A stretch of DNA of 64,000 nucleotides from Eupeodes corollae (GCF_945859685.1 NC_079147.1:188277174-188341173); one strand, 5' to 3'; shown: positions 33,691 to 45,844, counted from the stretch's first letter. The notes: generated by a model from the letters alone, not told the origin. Numbers and translations: made by a program.

Positions 33691-33813
33691 AAGTATAGAG
33701 TGTCCACTTTTTGGGAAAATTCCCCATTCTGAGAGAAATCAGAATAATTGTATTCAGAAACGACTTTTTACCGGAAATACGATATCAGTAAGTGCAATAC
33801 GTGCTTAAATATA

Positions 33814-34266
33814 CAGGGTGCGACAAAAAAGGAACTGATTTTTAAAAACTGATCACTCAATTTTTAATTGATTATGCAATTTCGAAAAGGGCACCAGTCA
33901 GATATTTTGCCAAATACCTTTTGTTTATACCAAAGTGACGCCAATGCTTGTCTACACCCATTAAGATCGAAAACAGCACATCTCTGGTATTAACGTCATC
34001 GCCTGTAAATAAAAAGTAACATGTATAGTTTGGAAATAACCAGTTTTTTTTCAATTCCTAAACATTTTAATTTTTCACAGATGTGCTCATTTTGAAATTG
34101 CATATTCAATTGAGTTCGAAAAACGAATCTTGCGATGTTGAAAAGGTTCGAAATGTTAAGGGTTTTAAAAATAACGTTAATTAGATGACGAACATAATCT
34201 CTTGAACATGAAAGCAAACTTAAGCGCTATGATTTTTTAAAAATCCTTTTTTTCTGACGCACTCCT
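33814..34266. mobile_element. MITE with Tc1/mariner-like ends
   Basis: The left end 'cagggtgcgacaaaaaagga' and the complement of the right end ('aggagtgcgtcagaaaaaaa') are similar over about 30 bp. Both run into 'tttttaaaaa' and are flanked by TA (33812-33813; 34267-34268). The 453-bp interior has only short AT-rich frames. A non-autonomous Tc1/mariner-type element is likely; the parent family is not in this window. Confidence 0.6.
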
Positions 34267-35468
34267 TAGAACTTAGAAGCTTTTGATATAATGACAAAAA
34301 TATACATACTCGTATGTAAACAATTATTTAATTTAATGTAAAAGACTCAATTTCTTAACATGCAAAGAAAGAGCTTTCAAAACGTCTTAAGTTTAAAAAA
34401 AAAACGTAAACATTTTTTCAATTTCTAATGTTTAAAAATCATTTCTCAAACATTATAATTGACAACATAAACATAAAACCTCAAAGAATTCAGTCGTATA
34501 AAAAATAAACAATCTTCAAAAATAAGGAACACCTCCAATACCTTCATAATTAATAAATGAATTGTTATTTTTTTTTGTATCTTTCATGTTTACTTAAAAT
34601 CATTCAAGCTGAAATAATTGGCTCTAAACTGCTCAAATAGATACCCGTTTCAATTATGTTTATATTCGATGCATATTAGATTCATTGAGGTAAAAATAAA
34701 AACGCCCATGTATTGCAACACCTATAATTGAAAGGCACATCAATTTGAGGAATTTATAAAAAAAATGTATTTCATTTTAAAAGAAGAAGCAACACGATTC
34801 TCAATATAATTCGTTGCGCTAATTAAAAAGCAAAGCCGGAAACCTAATTACAAAATTTTATTTTATTTTCATACGTACTTGGTGTTTGTTATATTTTTAG
34901 TTTTATTTTCAAATGCATTTTACACGCTTTTGGTTTGTCGATAAACAAAATCATAAAAACAAAACATCTGACCGTAAAAAAAATATTATTCTTAGTTCCG
35001 AAAAAACAACGCCAAAGTAATGTACAAATAAACAAATTATTTTAGCAGTAAAAACAATGTTTTGTTATACTTCAGGTTTTAGTGTTTCTTTCTAAACAAC
35101 ATGGGCGTTTGGAACATTATTGACAGTAGATACCGTGATTAGAAAAATAAGCAGAAAAATACAAAATAGCGATAAAGTGTCAACACTGACTAATTTAGAA
35201 TATATTAAATAACGGTTTTCTTGTTAATAGAATTAATAAATAAAATTTTGCAATGCTCTTATGACATTTGCCTCACTTTGTTGACAAGTGAAAAATGGAA
35301 AAATAATAAAATAAATTTTTTTAACTTTCGAAAGAGCCCTGTCCAATAAACTTAAAAGTAAACTGACAGAAGTTTTTCATATGTCTATTATGTTTTTCAA
35401 TTTATGTCTTTTTGGATTTTTTAATTTTTCCAGTTTGAAATTGCAGACGTTATTCCGATTAGAACTTC
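34267..35468. other. No gene seen
   Basis: Very AT-rich, with many A and T runs and no recognised element. Confidence 0.45.
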
Positions 35469-36368
35469 AAAAAAGAGGCTTTGATGCGACCCACATTGAT
35501 AACTTTCCACCCCTTCTGCCGATTTGTCTTGATTAAAAGGTTTGTAGGTTTCGTGTTTGGTTAAAAAAGTTGTCAGTTGAATTATTCTAAAAAAATTCAA
35601 ATTACCAACAGTTTTTTGCATATGATGAAATAGTTCGATTTCAAAATCTATTTTTAGTAGCTTTTGCGTACTATTTTTTTATGAAAAAACTGACTTAGGT
35701 TTTTATTATTATTTACTGAATGTTGAAAACAATATTTTCTGTGAAATAAAATTAGTTTGAAGCCAATATTTTTAGTTTTTGAAAAGATGTTTGAGTCGAA
35801 ATAAATTTTTACCAACTTTGAGTAATAAATGTGTTTTTTAGGTTTTTATTTTAATAAATAAAATTGTCCATTGGATTTTTCTCAAAATTTTACCGGATGT
35901 TTAAAACTTTATTCTTCGTTGCACATAATTTTTTTGGAGATAAATCGTTTTTTGTTCATAAAATGTTCCAACGTTTTAGGTGACAAATATTTTTTTTGCA
36001 GTTGTTTTGATTTATAAAAAAAATTGAACTTTTTCCAAAATTATATTTGTCTGGTATCGCGTTACAATATATAATATACAATTTAATTGAAATCTCTAGC
36101 TTTATTGGTTCGTGAGATATTCAGGGTTAACCAAAATGTTCACCTTTTTTTTAATTGCTATGGTAAAAAAAAAACACCCAATCAATTTTTTGAGAACCCT
36201 TTCTGCATTATTATTTGTAAAAGAAAATTTATTTAAAGTCGATATCTTTCCTGGTTCTTGATCTATGGACGACGAAAAAAACGTCGCAAACGTACGGACG
36301 TACGTACACACGCACGCACAGACATCTCTCTAAAAATCTTTTATTTCGACTCTAGGGACCTTGAAACG
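35469..36368 (+). mobile_element. Unclassified satellite-bearing repeat, copy 2 (3'-truncated)
   Basis: It starts at 'aaaaaagaggctttgatgcg' and 'acccacattgataactttcc', has about three degenerate internal units, and then the conserved right part with 'ctatggacgacgaaaaaaac' (36265-36284) and 'acgtacggacgtacgtacac'. It stops at 'gaccttgaaacg' (36357-36368), about 90 bp before the terminal hairpin seen in copies 1 and 3. What follows is unrelated sequence leading into a Tc1-like copy. Confidence 0.75.
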
Positions 36369-36559
36369 TAATAAACTTTTGACGTATGCCACTTTGCTTT
36401 TCCAGCGAAGATATAATGTAGGAAGAAATTTCCAAAAGAACGATCCGTAGTAGTCCGGTTCTTATATTTGATAAAATGGACAATTTAAAATGTACTTCAA
36501 TTAAACATTTTACTTTTAAGTTTTAGGAAAGTAATAATTGCATTAATTGTCCTAAAAAA

Positions 36560-37235
36560 AATATACGCATTTAAAAATTTGCTCCTGGTAATTCTTGTTT
36601 GTAGGTACTAGTTTTGGACCCAAAAAGGACGATTTTGCTTTCATCGCTTCACAGAACATTCCTCCATTTGTCTTTTGCATAATCTCTATGAGCTTTAACA
36701 AACTCCATTCTCTTTGCCACATGCCTTTTCGTCAAGAATGGTACTTTGCGTGGACTTCGGGCTGGTGACTTGTCTTATAAAAGACGTCTTTGTATTGTGA
36801 CAGCGCTAACAGACAGTTGAAATTCATTTCTTATTTTCCTAGAGCCTATGAAACTTAACAATTTTTCCGTCAGTTATTTCAGTAGACATCTTTTTTGGGA
36901 CTCGCGTTTTCGGTTTATTTTACCATTTTAAGGCGTTACTGAGCATTTTTGCTGAGTAGCATAGAATGTCTTGAATATTTTAGTAGGTTTTTCTCTCCAA
37001 ACGCAGTTTTCGAATAAGTTTTCGAATTTCTTCGGTGCAGTGTCTTGACCGTCCGATTGTTTATTTTTGAGCTAATATTTATTAATTTTTTATATGCTAG
37101 TGTGGTACAAATACTTCAATACTTTATATAGTATAATATTTACTTACTGAAAAATAAAAAAATTGAATTTTTAACACTTTTTAATTATAAAATCAAAAGC
37201 ACTGCTATTTTTATGAACACTCTATATCCAGAGAA
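36560..37235 (-). pseudogene. Tc1-like transposase remnant, N-terminal two thirds
   Basis: The minus strand reads GRSRHCTEEIRKLIRKLRLE (first helix-turn-helix region, about 37060), then TEITDGKIVKFHRL, NEFQLSVSAVTIQRRLL (second helix-turn-helix), SPARSPRKVPFLTKRHVAKR and MEFVKAHRDYAKDKWRNVL. The first catalytic Asp follows in SDESKIVLFGSKT (about 36640-36600), with a stop just before it. The rest of the catalytic domain is missing. The 5' end near 37210-37235 has 'gagtgttcataaaaatagca', like Tc1-family ends. It needs several shifts to read, so it is dead. Confidence 0.75.
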
Positions 37236-37239
37236 TTTG

Positions 37240-37900
37240 AAATAATGGGTGTTCGCCGGTAAAAGTAGGGTATAACTTCAAGCTAAAAGTCTCTAATATG
37301 AAAACGAATGACCGTTAGATGCAAGTACCATGTTAATTTTTTTTTTAAAGAATTTTCGTTTTTTAAATAATTGACAATCTAATAAAATGTGTGTATATAT
37401 ATAATTCTGTACAAAAAACGGCATTCGCTCTTAAGTTGACTTAAGTGGTTTTATTTTTATATATTATATTCTGTCCACAAATAATTTTTCTTTATTACCC
37501 TCCTTGTTAAATCTTTAAAATTAAGAAAGTTATAACCTTTTATAAAATTGCTTAAATTTAATGAAAAAGGTAAAACAACTTGAGCAGAGGATATTATCGA
37601 TTAATTTATTTTATTTATCAGGTAATAGGCAAAAATGATCTTAATGCTCGATATTAATCAAAAGAGTAAACTTAAGATATTTTTCCACAAAATGTTTTTG
37701 CATTTACATTTCTTATGTTCACTCAAAATGTTTTGCCATATTTGGTTAATAAAGAAAAGGAGACAAATAGAAACAAAACTACGGTGAAACCGACGTAAGA
37801 ACATCTTAGGGTACTTAGTAGATGAAAACATGTAAACGTTGTTTTAGTAAAAGCACCCAAGTTAAAAAACATTGATAAATGTATTAAATACTCAACTTAT
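37240..37900. other. No gene seen
   Basis: AT-rich stretch without recognisable parts. Confidence 0.45.
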
Positions 37901-37904
37901 CAAA

Positions 37905-38345
37905 ATACCGGCCAAATGGCCGGCGCAGCACACCTTGATCCGATGGTCCAATTTTTCTATTACGCTGAGGCATAATTACAGTTCTATGCCATTAATATGA
38001 CGAATTATCTTATCCTTTAGCCATTTCATCATTGCTAGTTTACCGACGCACACCTTTTCTTTTGAATAACCCCTTCGAACAGTGTCAAATCACATGCGCT
38101 TGTCGGCCAATTGACATCCCCAGCACGTGAGATAACACACAGTACCTGCGTGACCGGGCTCATTTTGAAAAAAAAAAAAAAAAACGGCCCGATCGTCCAT
38201 TCGTTTTTCGACCAAATGACAGTTCTCCTAATATTGTCGAATCCACTGAAGTGAAAATGTGACTCACCACAGATGATTTTATTCTAAAATTGATCATCCA
38301 ATTTTGCCATTTCTTCATGCTTGAAATGGTTAAAAGGCTTTAGTT
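37905..38345 (-). pseudogene. Mariner-like transposase with internal deletion
   Basis: The minus strand has a first block around the first catalytic Asp position (IICGESHFHFSGF, where the family has SDEAHF, so Asp is changed) and TIGPFFFFFQNEPGHAGTV. It jumps directly to VISRAGDVNWPTSACDLTLF, which carries the third catalytic Asp, then GYSKEKVYV and a C-terminal block ending CCAGHLAGIF. The part with the second catalytic Asp (DGATCHTA in the family) is deleted. An A/T run near 38170 may be a repair scar. It abuts LINE-A copy 3. Confidence 0.75.
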
Positions 38346-38369
38346 CTTGAGTCAATTGCACCTTGTAAG

Positions 38370-38860
38370 CGTGTAAATGAAAGAGGTGCAATTGGTGAAA
38401 ATGCTGCTAAGTGTTTAGATTTTCTCCGACGATGCAAGAAGTTTTTTACACCTTCTGATCTATAATTTACAAAGCCTATATTCGTCCAAATCTTGAGTAC
38501 AATTCCCATATTTAGGCAGGTGCTTCTATAACCCACTTGAGTCTCTTGGACAGAATTCAAAAGAGAACTCTAAAAATGATAGGTGGCCGTTGTCTAACTG
38601 AAACTTTTGCATCTCTCGAGCACCGTCGTCGCAAGGTTTTATATCTCTCATTATTTTACCGCTACTTCCATAAGCAATGCACTAATGAAATAGCCAGTTG
38701 CATTCCTCCCCTCTAACAATTCAACCGTAATACTCGTTCTTTTAGGAATGCCCATCAGTTTACCCTTGAGACAAATTTCAGTCGTACTGTAAAGTACAGA
38801 GATTCTATTTTTAGTCGCACTACACGAATGTGGAAATCTTTACCAGATAAAACATGAAAC
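38370..38860 (+). mobile_element. LINE-A copy 3: thumb to C-terminus
   Basis: The plus strand encodes AAKCLDFLRRCKKFFTPSDL, AYIRPNLEYNSHI, LDRIQKRTLKMIGGRCLTET, SLEHRRRKVLYLSLFYRYFH and the KYRDSIFSRTTRMWKSLPD block. Single-base shifts occur between them. It gives the best view of the LINE-A C-terminal third. RT palm and endonuclease are missing. Confidence 0.78.
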
Positions 38861-39414
38861 AAGAAGTGCGGCAAACATACTCGTAAAACTCTTTCTGATC
38901 AATTAAAAATTCCAAACAACAAAATACCTTTCATACTCTACGAACCCACCTTCGAGATACACAAAAGTTATAAATTGTACTAAAATGTATATTCGATACT
39001 CGAACAGACGTCAATATTCTATCCGCAGTTGGATCCTACTTTTACTTTTATCTCCAGTAAAGAGTTTGTAATTGTAATACGTGTAAAACCATACTTCACT
39101 GCGGATATGCCAAAAAATCTTACCTAATATTTATTTGGTCCCACATTTTTGAATCCCTTCTTCTGTTCCTTAAAATGTCAGCTTTTTCGTAATTTAATAT
39201 TGTCCATGATGGAAACGGACACACTTAGTAATATCAATGTACAGTTTATACAATACTTATTCTTTCTAAAACATGATATGTATGAAAGTTTCATTTTCTC
39301 CATCTGAGCTTGATGTTTACGAATCTTCTGTTTTTAGCAATGCAATACATTCTAGAGCTAGTATACTTCTTTTTTTTTTACTAAACTTTATACTTCGGCT
39401 TGATAGGTAAGGAT
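38861..39414. other. No gene seen
   Basis: AT-rich with no convincing frame or repeat. Confidence 0.45.
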
Positions 39415-40145
39415 CAGAGGAAAGTAAAAATCTGTTTATTGGGCTTCTTCAGACAACTGACCAAGAGGTAAAATGCAAGCCTCAATAATATCTTTCGAGT
39501 GCATAAGGATTTTATGCATAGAAGGTGGTATGTAAACCCAGGAATAGTTTTGGAGATAGATATCCTTTGTTTCGTTAGCGTATAATCCAAACTTTTCAGC
39601 ATCAATTGCTTGAGGCACTATGTCAATTCAAGCGGAAGTGATTGATTAAATCAAGATTCAGACCTGTTAGTTCAGGGTTTTTGAAAAATGTTCTGGCAGT
39701 GTTGCCATCGCATTGGTGTTTCCAGCAATTTGCTTTGGCATATCAATTTAAAGCCCCATTCGTTGCCGAAATTGGGTTTGTAGGATTTTTTTCCTTGTTG
39801 ACACCGATTGTTGACACATTTTTTTAGAGAAATCGTCAACCAACCGAAGTGGAACAAAAGTTACCGAAAAGAGTATTTTGTCATTTTATTCTGCATCGTT
39901 CATGTTCATTTTATATCTGCTTTGAGCAGAACTCAAATCACACCCCCACTTTGATATAAGTCGCAGAATTCCAATATGCGTATTAAAGGATTTTAAATAC
40001 AAGATCATTTTAACTTTAATGATCCGCTTGACTGTTAAATCTAGTAATGTTTCTAATTGTATTTGCGCAGAAACATCACTGACAGGAAATGCTTCTTCTT
40101 CAGGGTAACACTCTATACACTCTATTTTTGCTTCTTGCACTAAGT
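39415..40145 (-). pseudogene. Transposase-like fossil, possibly RAG1/Transib-related
   Basis: Minus-strand pieces in several frames line up in the order I know from a repeated arthropod/cnidarian protein family. They are VQEAKIECIECYPEEEAFPV (about 40140-40080), LRLISKWGCDLSSAQSRYKM (39980-39910), QTQFRQRMGL..IDMPKQ (39785-39735), DGNTARTFFKNPELTGLNLD (39710-39650), then an in-frame stretch FGLYANETKDIYLQNYSWVY, IPPSMHKILMHSKDIIEACI and LPLGQLSEEAQ (39590-39436). The last three blocks resemble, in order and spacing, the end of RAG1-type DDE transposases. There a [KR]MNL..NGNFAR segment precedes a histidine-rich helix and then the catalytic Glu. SEEAQ would hold that Glu. This relationship is my inference; the family match itself is firmer. 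Frameshifts and a deletion between 39900 and 39860 show it is dead. Confidence 0.5.
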
Positions 40146-42460
40146 AATCACAATAAGCACAAGGGCTTCTTTAGCTCTTCTTTAGCTGTTCTTATTTTCT
40201 CGACTTAATCTAGACTTTTTGATGTTCGTCGTTCTTTGAAAAGAACCCATTCTTGGAACTTACATTTTTAAACTTTTAAATTGCATTCTTCGAATGATTT
40301 TTCAGGTGTTCTTTTTTTTCCAATTGAGCTGGTTGAAAGAACATTTTCAACGAATCTTTCTGCTAGCTTTGCTTACTTATTTAACCATACCTCATTTGCA
40401 TTTGTAAATTTTTCAATGTTACACCTACTTCGATCCCACCTTTGCAGTATTTTACTACTCTAGCACTCTAGGGATATTGTCTGTGTCCGCAGAGCGAATT
40501 CTTGCATAACGTATATACAAATTTTTTGATTGCGATCCTTTTTTGTAGAGGCTCTCCATATATCAAATATTGCCGAATTCTTCATTTTGCAGCAAGTCAA
40601 TGGAAGAACAATTTTGTATGGCGTCAGCAAACAGAAGGAAGAAAAGTAAACGATTTCTAGCACAGAATATACCAACAAACATTTTAAGCACAATAACTCG
40701 AAGGATATATGAGGATACAATTTTAAAACACTTCCCAAAATTAAGAAACACAAAAAAAAATCACTTTAAAGGCTATTTCTTATACGATTTTTTATTTTTT
40801 TATTTGCTAGTACAAAACAATTTCTAACCCAGAAAATGTCTACAATATCTATAAAAATAAATAAAATTATTTAAAAAAGCACAGCTTATAATTTACTTCA
40901 CCACGCTGTTATCAACTTAACACAAGAAAAGCAATGAGCTTTAATTTATTTCCTTTCATATGATACCAATTTTGTTGTAATCGCAAGACTTTTATTTTTC
41001 ATTAAAGCTCCGCTTGATTGGCAAAATTGCATCGTAAGTTAGTCTTTTATTAAAGATCAATCCTAGGTTTTGGACTTGTGTTACTTTAGTTGTGTCAAGA
41101 TAAGTTTAATCCTGTTGCGGGTCGACCAATCATCATATAAAGACTGTAGGTTATTCCTAATTATCTAAATAAAGGAAGGGACTGCTCATAAGAACAGAAA
41201 GTCACAGTTTCGTCGCTTGAAGAAACCTCTTATTCTGATTTTGAGTAAGTTTGACATTAAACTGATGGAAATGGCAAAACAATGAGCAACCAAATTATAC
41301 CACTTATTTCTTTCCAAAACTATCCCACATTGCAACAGTTCTAATAGAATTTTCACATTTAAGTCAACCAAGTGTGTAACTTTTAAGCGGCATTATAACA
41401 AGTTAACACAACCTAGTTGTGCGCTATTACCTTTTCTATTATTAAAGTCTTTCGCTGTAAAACAAAAATAAAACAGGTGAGGGTGAATCGTGGATGAATG
41501 AAATTCGAAACCAGGTTGAATTAAATACAAAAGAAAATTACTACCAATGTTCAATAGAGGGAAAATATTTAACAATGCTAAAAAAGAAAACACGAAAAAA
41601 ACACCCTATAAAAAAGAAAGGAGAACAAAATTAAAAAAAAAAATATAAATTTCAAGAAAAAATGAAGAGGATTACATCTTCTTCTTTTATTTTGCATCTC
41701 TTTCTCTCTCTTTGGAATGAACAAAATTTCCGCCCCAATTACTATTTCTTGGTGGGTGAGCTTGAAGTATGCTGCGGCAAGGCAGCCATTATAATGACGC
41801 TTTGATGGAATTTCGTGTAAGACGACAGTAGTCATAGTCAGTTGATTGAGTGCTACGCTTTTGAGCTTTCTTTTTTGGTAATAATAATGGTGAAAACACA
41901 AAGGGTTACGTTTTATTTTTTTTAAAGCTTAAGGTTTCATTGCTTTGAGGAGCACATAATTATATGATGGAATGATGTCATATTTGAAAGATTTATGAAC
42001 AAAATTATGAGTAATTATTGTGTAAGATTTAATTGATTTTTTTATTTACTGAAGAAATGAAAGATTACTGAAATAGAAGCAGAAAAGCTGCTTTGATTTG
42101 AAAACTCTTAAAGTAATAATACTATATATATGTAACAGGGTTTTTTTTTCAAAAGTGGCAGATGGCAGTAGAGCGAAAAAACGAATTACTTAAGGTCCTT
42201 ACACACGAAACACAAATTTTGACATAACATTTGTATCAATATTTATCGGGATCTGCTAATTCACATATAGGATCATTAACTTTTCAATTTCGGTAAAACT
42301 TAATATTATTATTAGTTTTGATTTGTTTTGGATACAATTTTAATGATCTGAAACATAAATAAAAAAATCAATATTCATTTGAAACACAAAAAGTAATTAT
42401 TTTAATGATTTAAAAGAAAAAAGCATTGTAGAGCATACGGGTTATTTTAGAAACCATTAC
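40146..42460. other. Mostly unassigned AT-rich DNA
   Basis: No gene is supported. The frames near 40.28-40.83 and 41.2-41.9 kb are low-complexity and overlap on both strands. The part just right of 40146 may hold more of the N-terminal half of the transposase fossil, too decayed to follow. One RT thumb fragment is listed separately. Confidence 0.4.
40990..41130 (-). mobile_element. Possible RT thumb fragment
   Basis: The minus strand reads VTQVQNLGLIFNKRLTYDAI (about 41090-41030), like the V-x-NLG-x-x-F-x-x-x-LTW-x-x-H segment of jockey-type RT thumbs. It is short and isolated. Confidence 0.4.
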
Positions 42461-42464
42461 GGTA

Positions 42465-44690
42465 GACAAAAAAACTTTCTTCGAAATACAATCGCCTAAT
42501 TTCTTGCGAAATTGGGCACACAGCTATAAAATGGTAAACATCTTCTAGTTGTATTCTGTTACACAGCTTACAAATTTGCTGCAAATCAACTCTATGGGGG
42601 ATGAAATTAAGGTTGAGAATTTCCACCCTTGCTTTAAAAACTGTACTTATTAAACGGCTGAGTTTTTAATATTAAAAAAGCTTTGTTCCGTAGGTGATTG
42701 AGTTTACTATAAATGTTTCTAGAAGAAGACGGTGATGCTATGTTCAAGTATTGATCGAATATTGCGTCATCTATTCTTGAGATGATAGTCGCAGTAAAAT
42801 CTTCTCATCACTCTCGTATAATAGTCTGAAGTAGCCTTAAGGTTTCTCATATAGATTGGTGATAATCCTGAATCGCGTAGGTCGGCATGGAATTCGGCAA
42901 ACGAAAAATGCGTTTAAGAAAATGCCTTTGGACCAACTTGAACTCTTCGAACGGAGAAACTCCAAATGCTTCTATCCCGTAGCACATACAGGTCTTGACG
43001 GTATCATTAAAAACCTTGAATTTTGACGAACGGGATTTGCAAAAAAAAGTAGCTTCACTGCTTTTTTTCTTTGCGTGCTTGGAAAAGTTTAAGTTATTTG
43101 TAAACAGAACTCCTAGATACTTAAATTCACGTACACATTCAATCCGTTCGCTACTAATTATCCAGGGTTCTTCAGGAGCTCTTCTATACATTATCTGTTT
43201 TCAAATATCATTTCTTTTGTTTTTTGAACGTTAATTTTCAGATCCCATGTTTGACAGTACGACTTTAATTTATCAATTTGAAGTTGCAGTGAAATATCAA
43301 ATCGATAGCATAGAGGAAAACTTTGATGAGAGTTCCCGCAAAGATTACGCCACCCGTTAGAATATCAGGAATATCATCGATAAACAGAGTGAATATCAGA
43401 GGGCTCAAAATGCATCCTTGTGGAACGCCTGCCGTTGTTTCGAACCACTCAGTTTAGATCGATCCCATATAGCTGCGTTTGAGAATTTCAGAAAATGAAA
43501 ATACTGCATCAAAAAATGTCGTGATATTCCCATATTTGAGAGCAAAGCCTGTCTGTTTACTGTGTCGAATGCAGCTTTGAAATCAACAAAACAGACATAA
43601 AGTTTTTTGTTTTTTTTTTCAATCTGATTTCTAGCTAAGCTAGTCAATGCAAATATGTGATCCATAGTGGTGAACCCAGAGCGGAAGCCAGCTTGAAATA
43701 TGCTGAGAAGATTAGTTCTTTCAGTCAAGCTAAATAATCTTTAGTAAAGAACTCTCGTAAATATCTTTCTAAGCGAGTTGAGAATGGATATTCTCCTGTA
43801 GTTCTCGTTTGAAGATTTCGATCAATTAGGATCTCCTTTCTTAACTATTGTGAAAATGAGGGCTTTAGTAAAATTTGAAGGAACACAAATATCCAGAATG
43901 TAGATCTTTAACATATTGGTTGAATTTTTGAAAAGCTCTACTGGTATTCCATCGCTTCCAGGTGCTTTGTAGTTTTTCATTTCCAATTCACTTAGCGATA
44001 TTGAGCAGTCCAGGTCGGAAACACACGTCTTCTATAACGTAAAGCCGAAAGTATGAAGATTCTCTTCAGTCGACAACAGAGTTTTAAAATGAGCTTCTAG
44101 AGTCTGAGCTTCGAGAGTTATATTCATACTTTGCCGCCACCCTCTAACTTCACGAACGTTTTGCCAAAATTCCTTTGGATTTGTACTTAGCTGTAGCTGG
44201 TGTGCAAGGTTTTTGTTGTAGCTTATTATTAGGTACGTATTTTTATTATAGTCAGAATTTGTTGCTCTAAAGAGCTTTAAATATTTAAACCATTTGTTTC
44301 TAGGAATAAAATGAACAAAAGTGTGGTTCCCTGCTGGTACCGAAGCATAAACTAATCTTATTATATTGTTTTCAATTTTTTCTATTGTGGCTGTTAACTG
44401 GTGTGGTAGATGATCAAAGTTGTGATTTAGAAGAGCTATGTACCGATCAGCTTTGTTCTGCATCCATTTTAGTTTCTGAAAATTGTCTGAAACACTTTGT
44501 TGTTTTCGTTCTTCGAAGTCTGTTTCAACAACAATTGGCAAGTGAGCCGAAAAAGTGGCCAATAGCACCATAAAATCTCTTCTTACATTGCCCCATTCTC
44601 CAAACGTTGCGCATAGGTCAATAACTGATTTTTCTTTACCGCTGATAAATGTAAATTCACCATACAAACTTAATAAAACAACCAGCGATA
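42465..44690 (-). mobile_element. LINE-B copy 4: endonuclease, RT and C-terminal zinc knuckle
   Basis: The most complete LINE-B copy. From 44690 leftward it has the end of an APE-type endonuclease (GEFTFISGKEKSVIDLCATF; FSAHLPIVVETDF), where the usual SDH is SAH, so the catalytic Asp is lost. A linker follows with NPKEFWQNVREVRG (frame 44667-44032). The RT has AGFRSGFTTMDHIFALTSLA and motif A CFVDFKAAFDTVNRQAL (43728-43405), then GVPQGCILSPLIF in another frame. The active site YAID replaces YADD (about 43300). The thumb (43191-42847) has RIECVREFKYLGVLFTNNLN and ALFGVSP-like GIEAFGVSPFEEFKLVQRHF. The end (about 42600-42480) has a CCHC knuckle, CKLCNRIQLEDVYHFIAVCP. Two catalytic losses plus shifts make it inactive. 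Confidence 0.85.
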
Positions 44691-44929
44691 CATTTTTGTT
44701 GATAATTATACCTAGAGTTTGAAATTAGCCTTTAAATCCACCTTGAAATCAGTTGCATCCAATGTTGTTTATTAGTTTTGGGGAGTAAGGTTACACATCA
44801 AGACTTTATAGCCGATGGAAACATACCTTTCTTTTGTGCCACAATCCTCTATCTTCTCTATCTTTTCCTTTTTGTTTATTTTTCTTGTCTAAGTCTCTTG
44901 CTTTTGAATCTTTAATAGATTCCTTTACC

Positions 44930-45720
44930 CCTTTTCCATGAGCTATTTACAATCGCTTTTAAAGAGTTTTATTCATATTTTCAAATTAACTATTGATCTC
45001 TGGCCAGTAAAGTGTTGAAGTTATCATTTCAATGTTGTTCTCCTCAAAATAGCTCTTGAATATACAATTTACGAACTACCGACCATTATCAGCTTTTATG
45101 GATCGAAATATTCCTTTATGTTTTATGGGTTATGAATGTAGTTATCTTTCGGCTATCTTAAGCCAACTCTAGTTGCTATTAAGTATTCTTCAGATACTGA
45201 ACTCCTTTCAGTTTGGTCATGAGAGTGTCGAAAGTGTAAAGTGGGAGACTGCACAAACGAATATTTCCATCCTCCTTAAAGACTGATACAATAGGTGAGA
45301 TCCATTCGCTTCTTATATTTGATGAGAGCCCAACTCATCATAAAAAAGATTCTTTCGCTTGTCAGACTTCGGTTACCTTTTTTTTTTGCAAAATGACCCA
45401 AACAACCAAATTTATTGCATTTTAATAGATTTAGCTGGACAATAACCACATCTCTGACATTCGTTGTCTTGGTCTGGAATTATAGCCATCGATTCTGTCC
45501 GGCTTGTAATCTCCTCGTGTACTTGGCACATCTCTTAAACTTCTGTAAACGTTTCTTTTAATTTCTGGAAAACCACCTATCACTAACTTTGTATTTAATA
45601 TTAAAATAGACGACCTCTTGCTTTGTTTCAACCGTTCTAAACAAATTTCTGATAAACGCCGAATTTGTTTTTGGAAAAAACAGTTGAATACATCTTTAGC
45701 ACTATTTTGATTATCAAGAT
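44930..45720 (-). mobile_element. Gypsy-type LTR retrotransposon remnant (gag knuckles, RT, integrase collapsed)
   Basis: Three parts of a gag-pol lie within 800 bp. First are two knuckle-like motifs (NECQRCGYCPA; CNKFGCLGHFA, about 45460-45385) typical of nucleic-acid-binding Gag ends. Then an RT N-terminal piece (WISPIVSVFKEDGNIRLC, about 45305-45245) joins abruptly to TFDTLMTKLKGVQYLKN. Last is an integrase core piece (SIKADNGR, stop, FVNCIFKSYFEENN; TSTLYWPEINS; FENMNKTL, about 45105-44960). The integrase still shows the second catalytic Asp, while the catalytic Glu position is changed. Protease, RT active site, RNase H and both LTRs are missing. Long deletions explain the order. Confidence 0.68.
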
Positions 45721-45844
45721 TAAACTAAAACTCCAGGAATGTTAAAAATTACCTCTTGCAACTGAAATCCTCCTAGATGTAACAGTTTATTCATCTTCCT
45801 AACCGCATCAGTGATTTCTTCGAAACAACTGTTCACATTCCGAT

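Noticed and set aside
40570..40827. Plus-strand 85-codon frame with basic N-terminal region
   Set aside because: No family match, and an opposite frame of similar length covers the same bases; chance is the simpler explanation.
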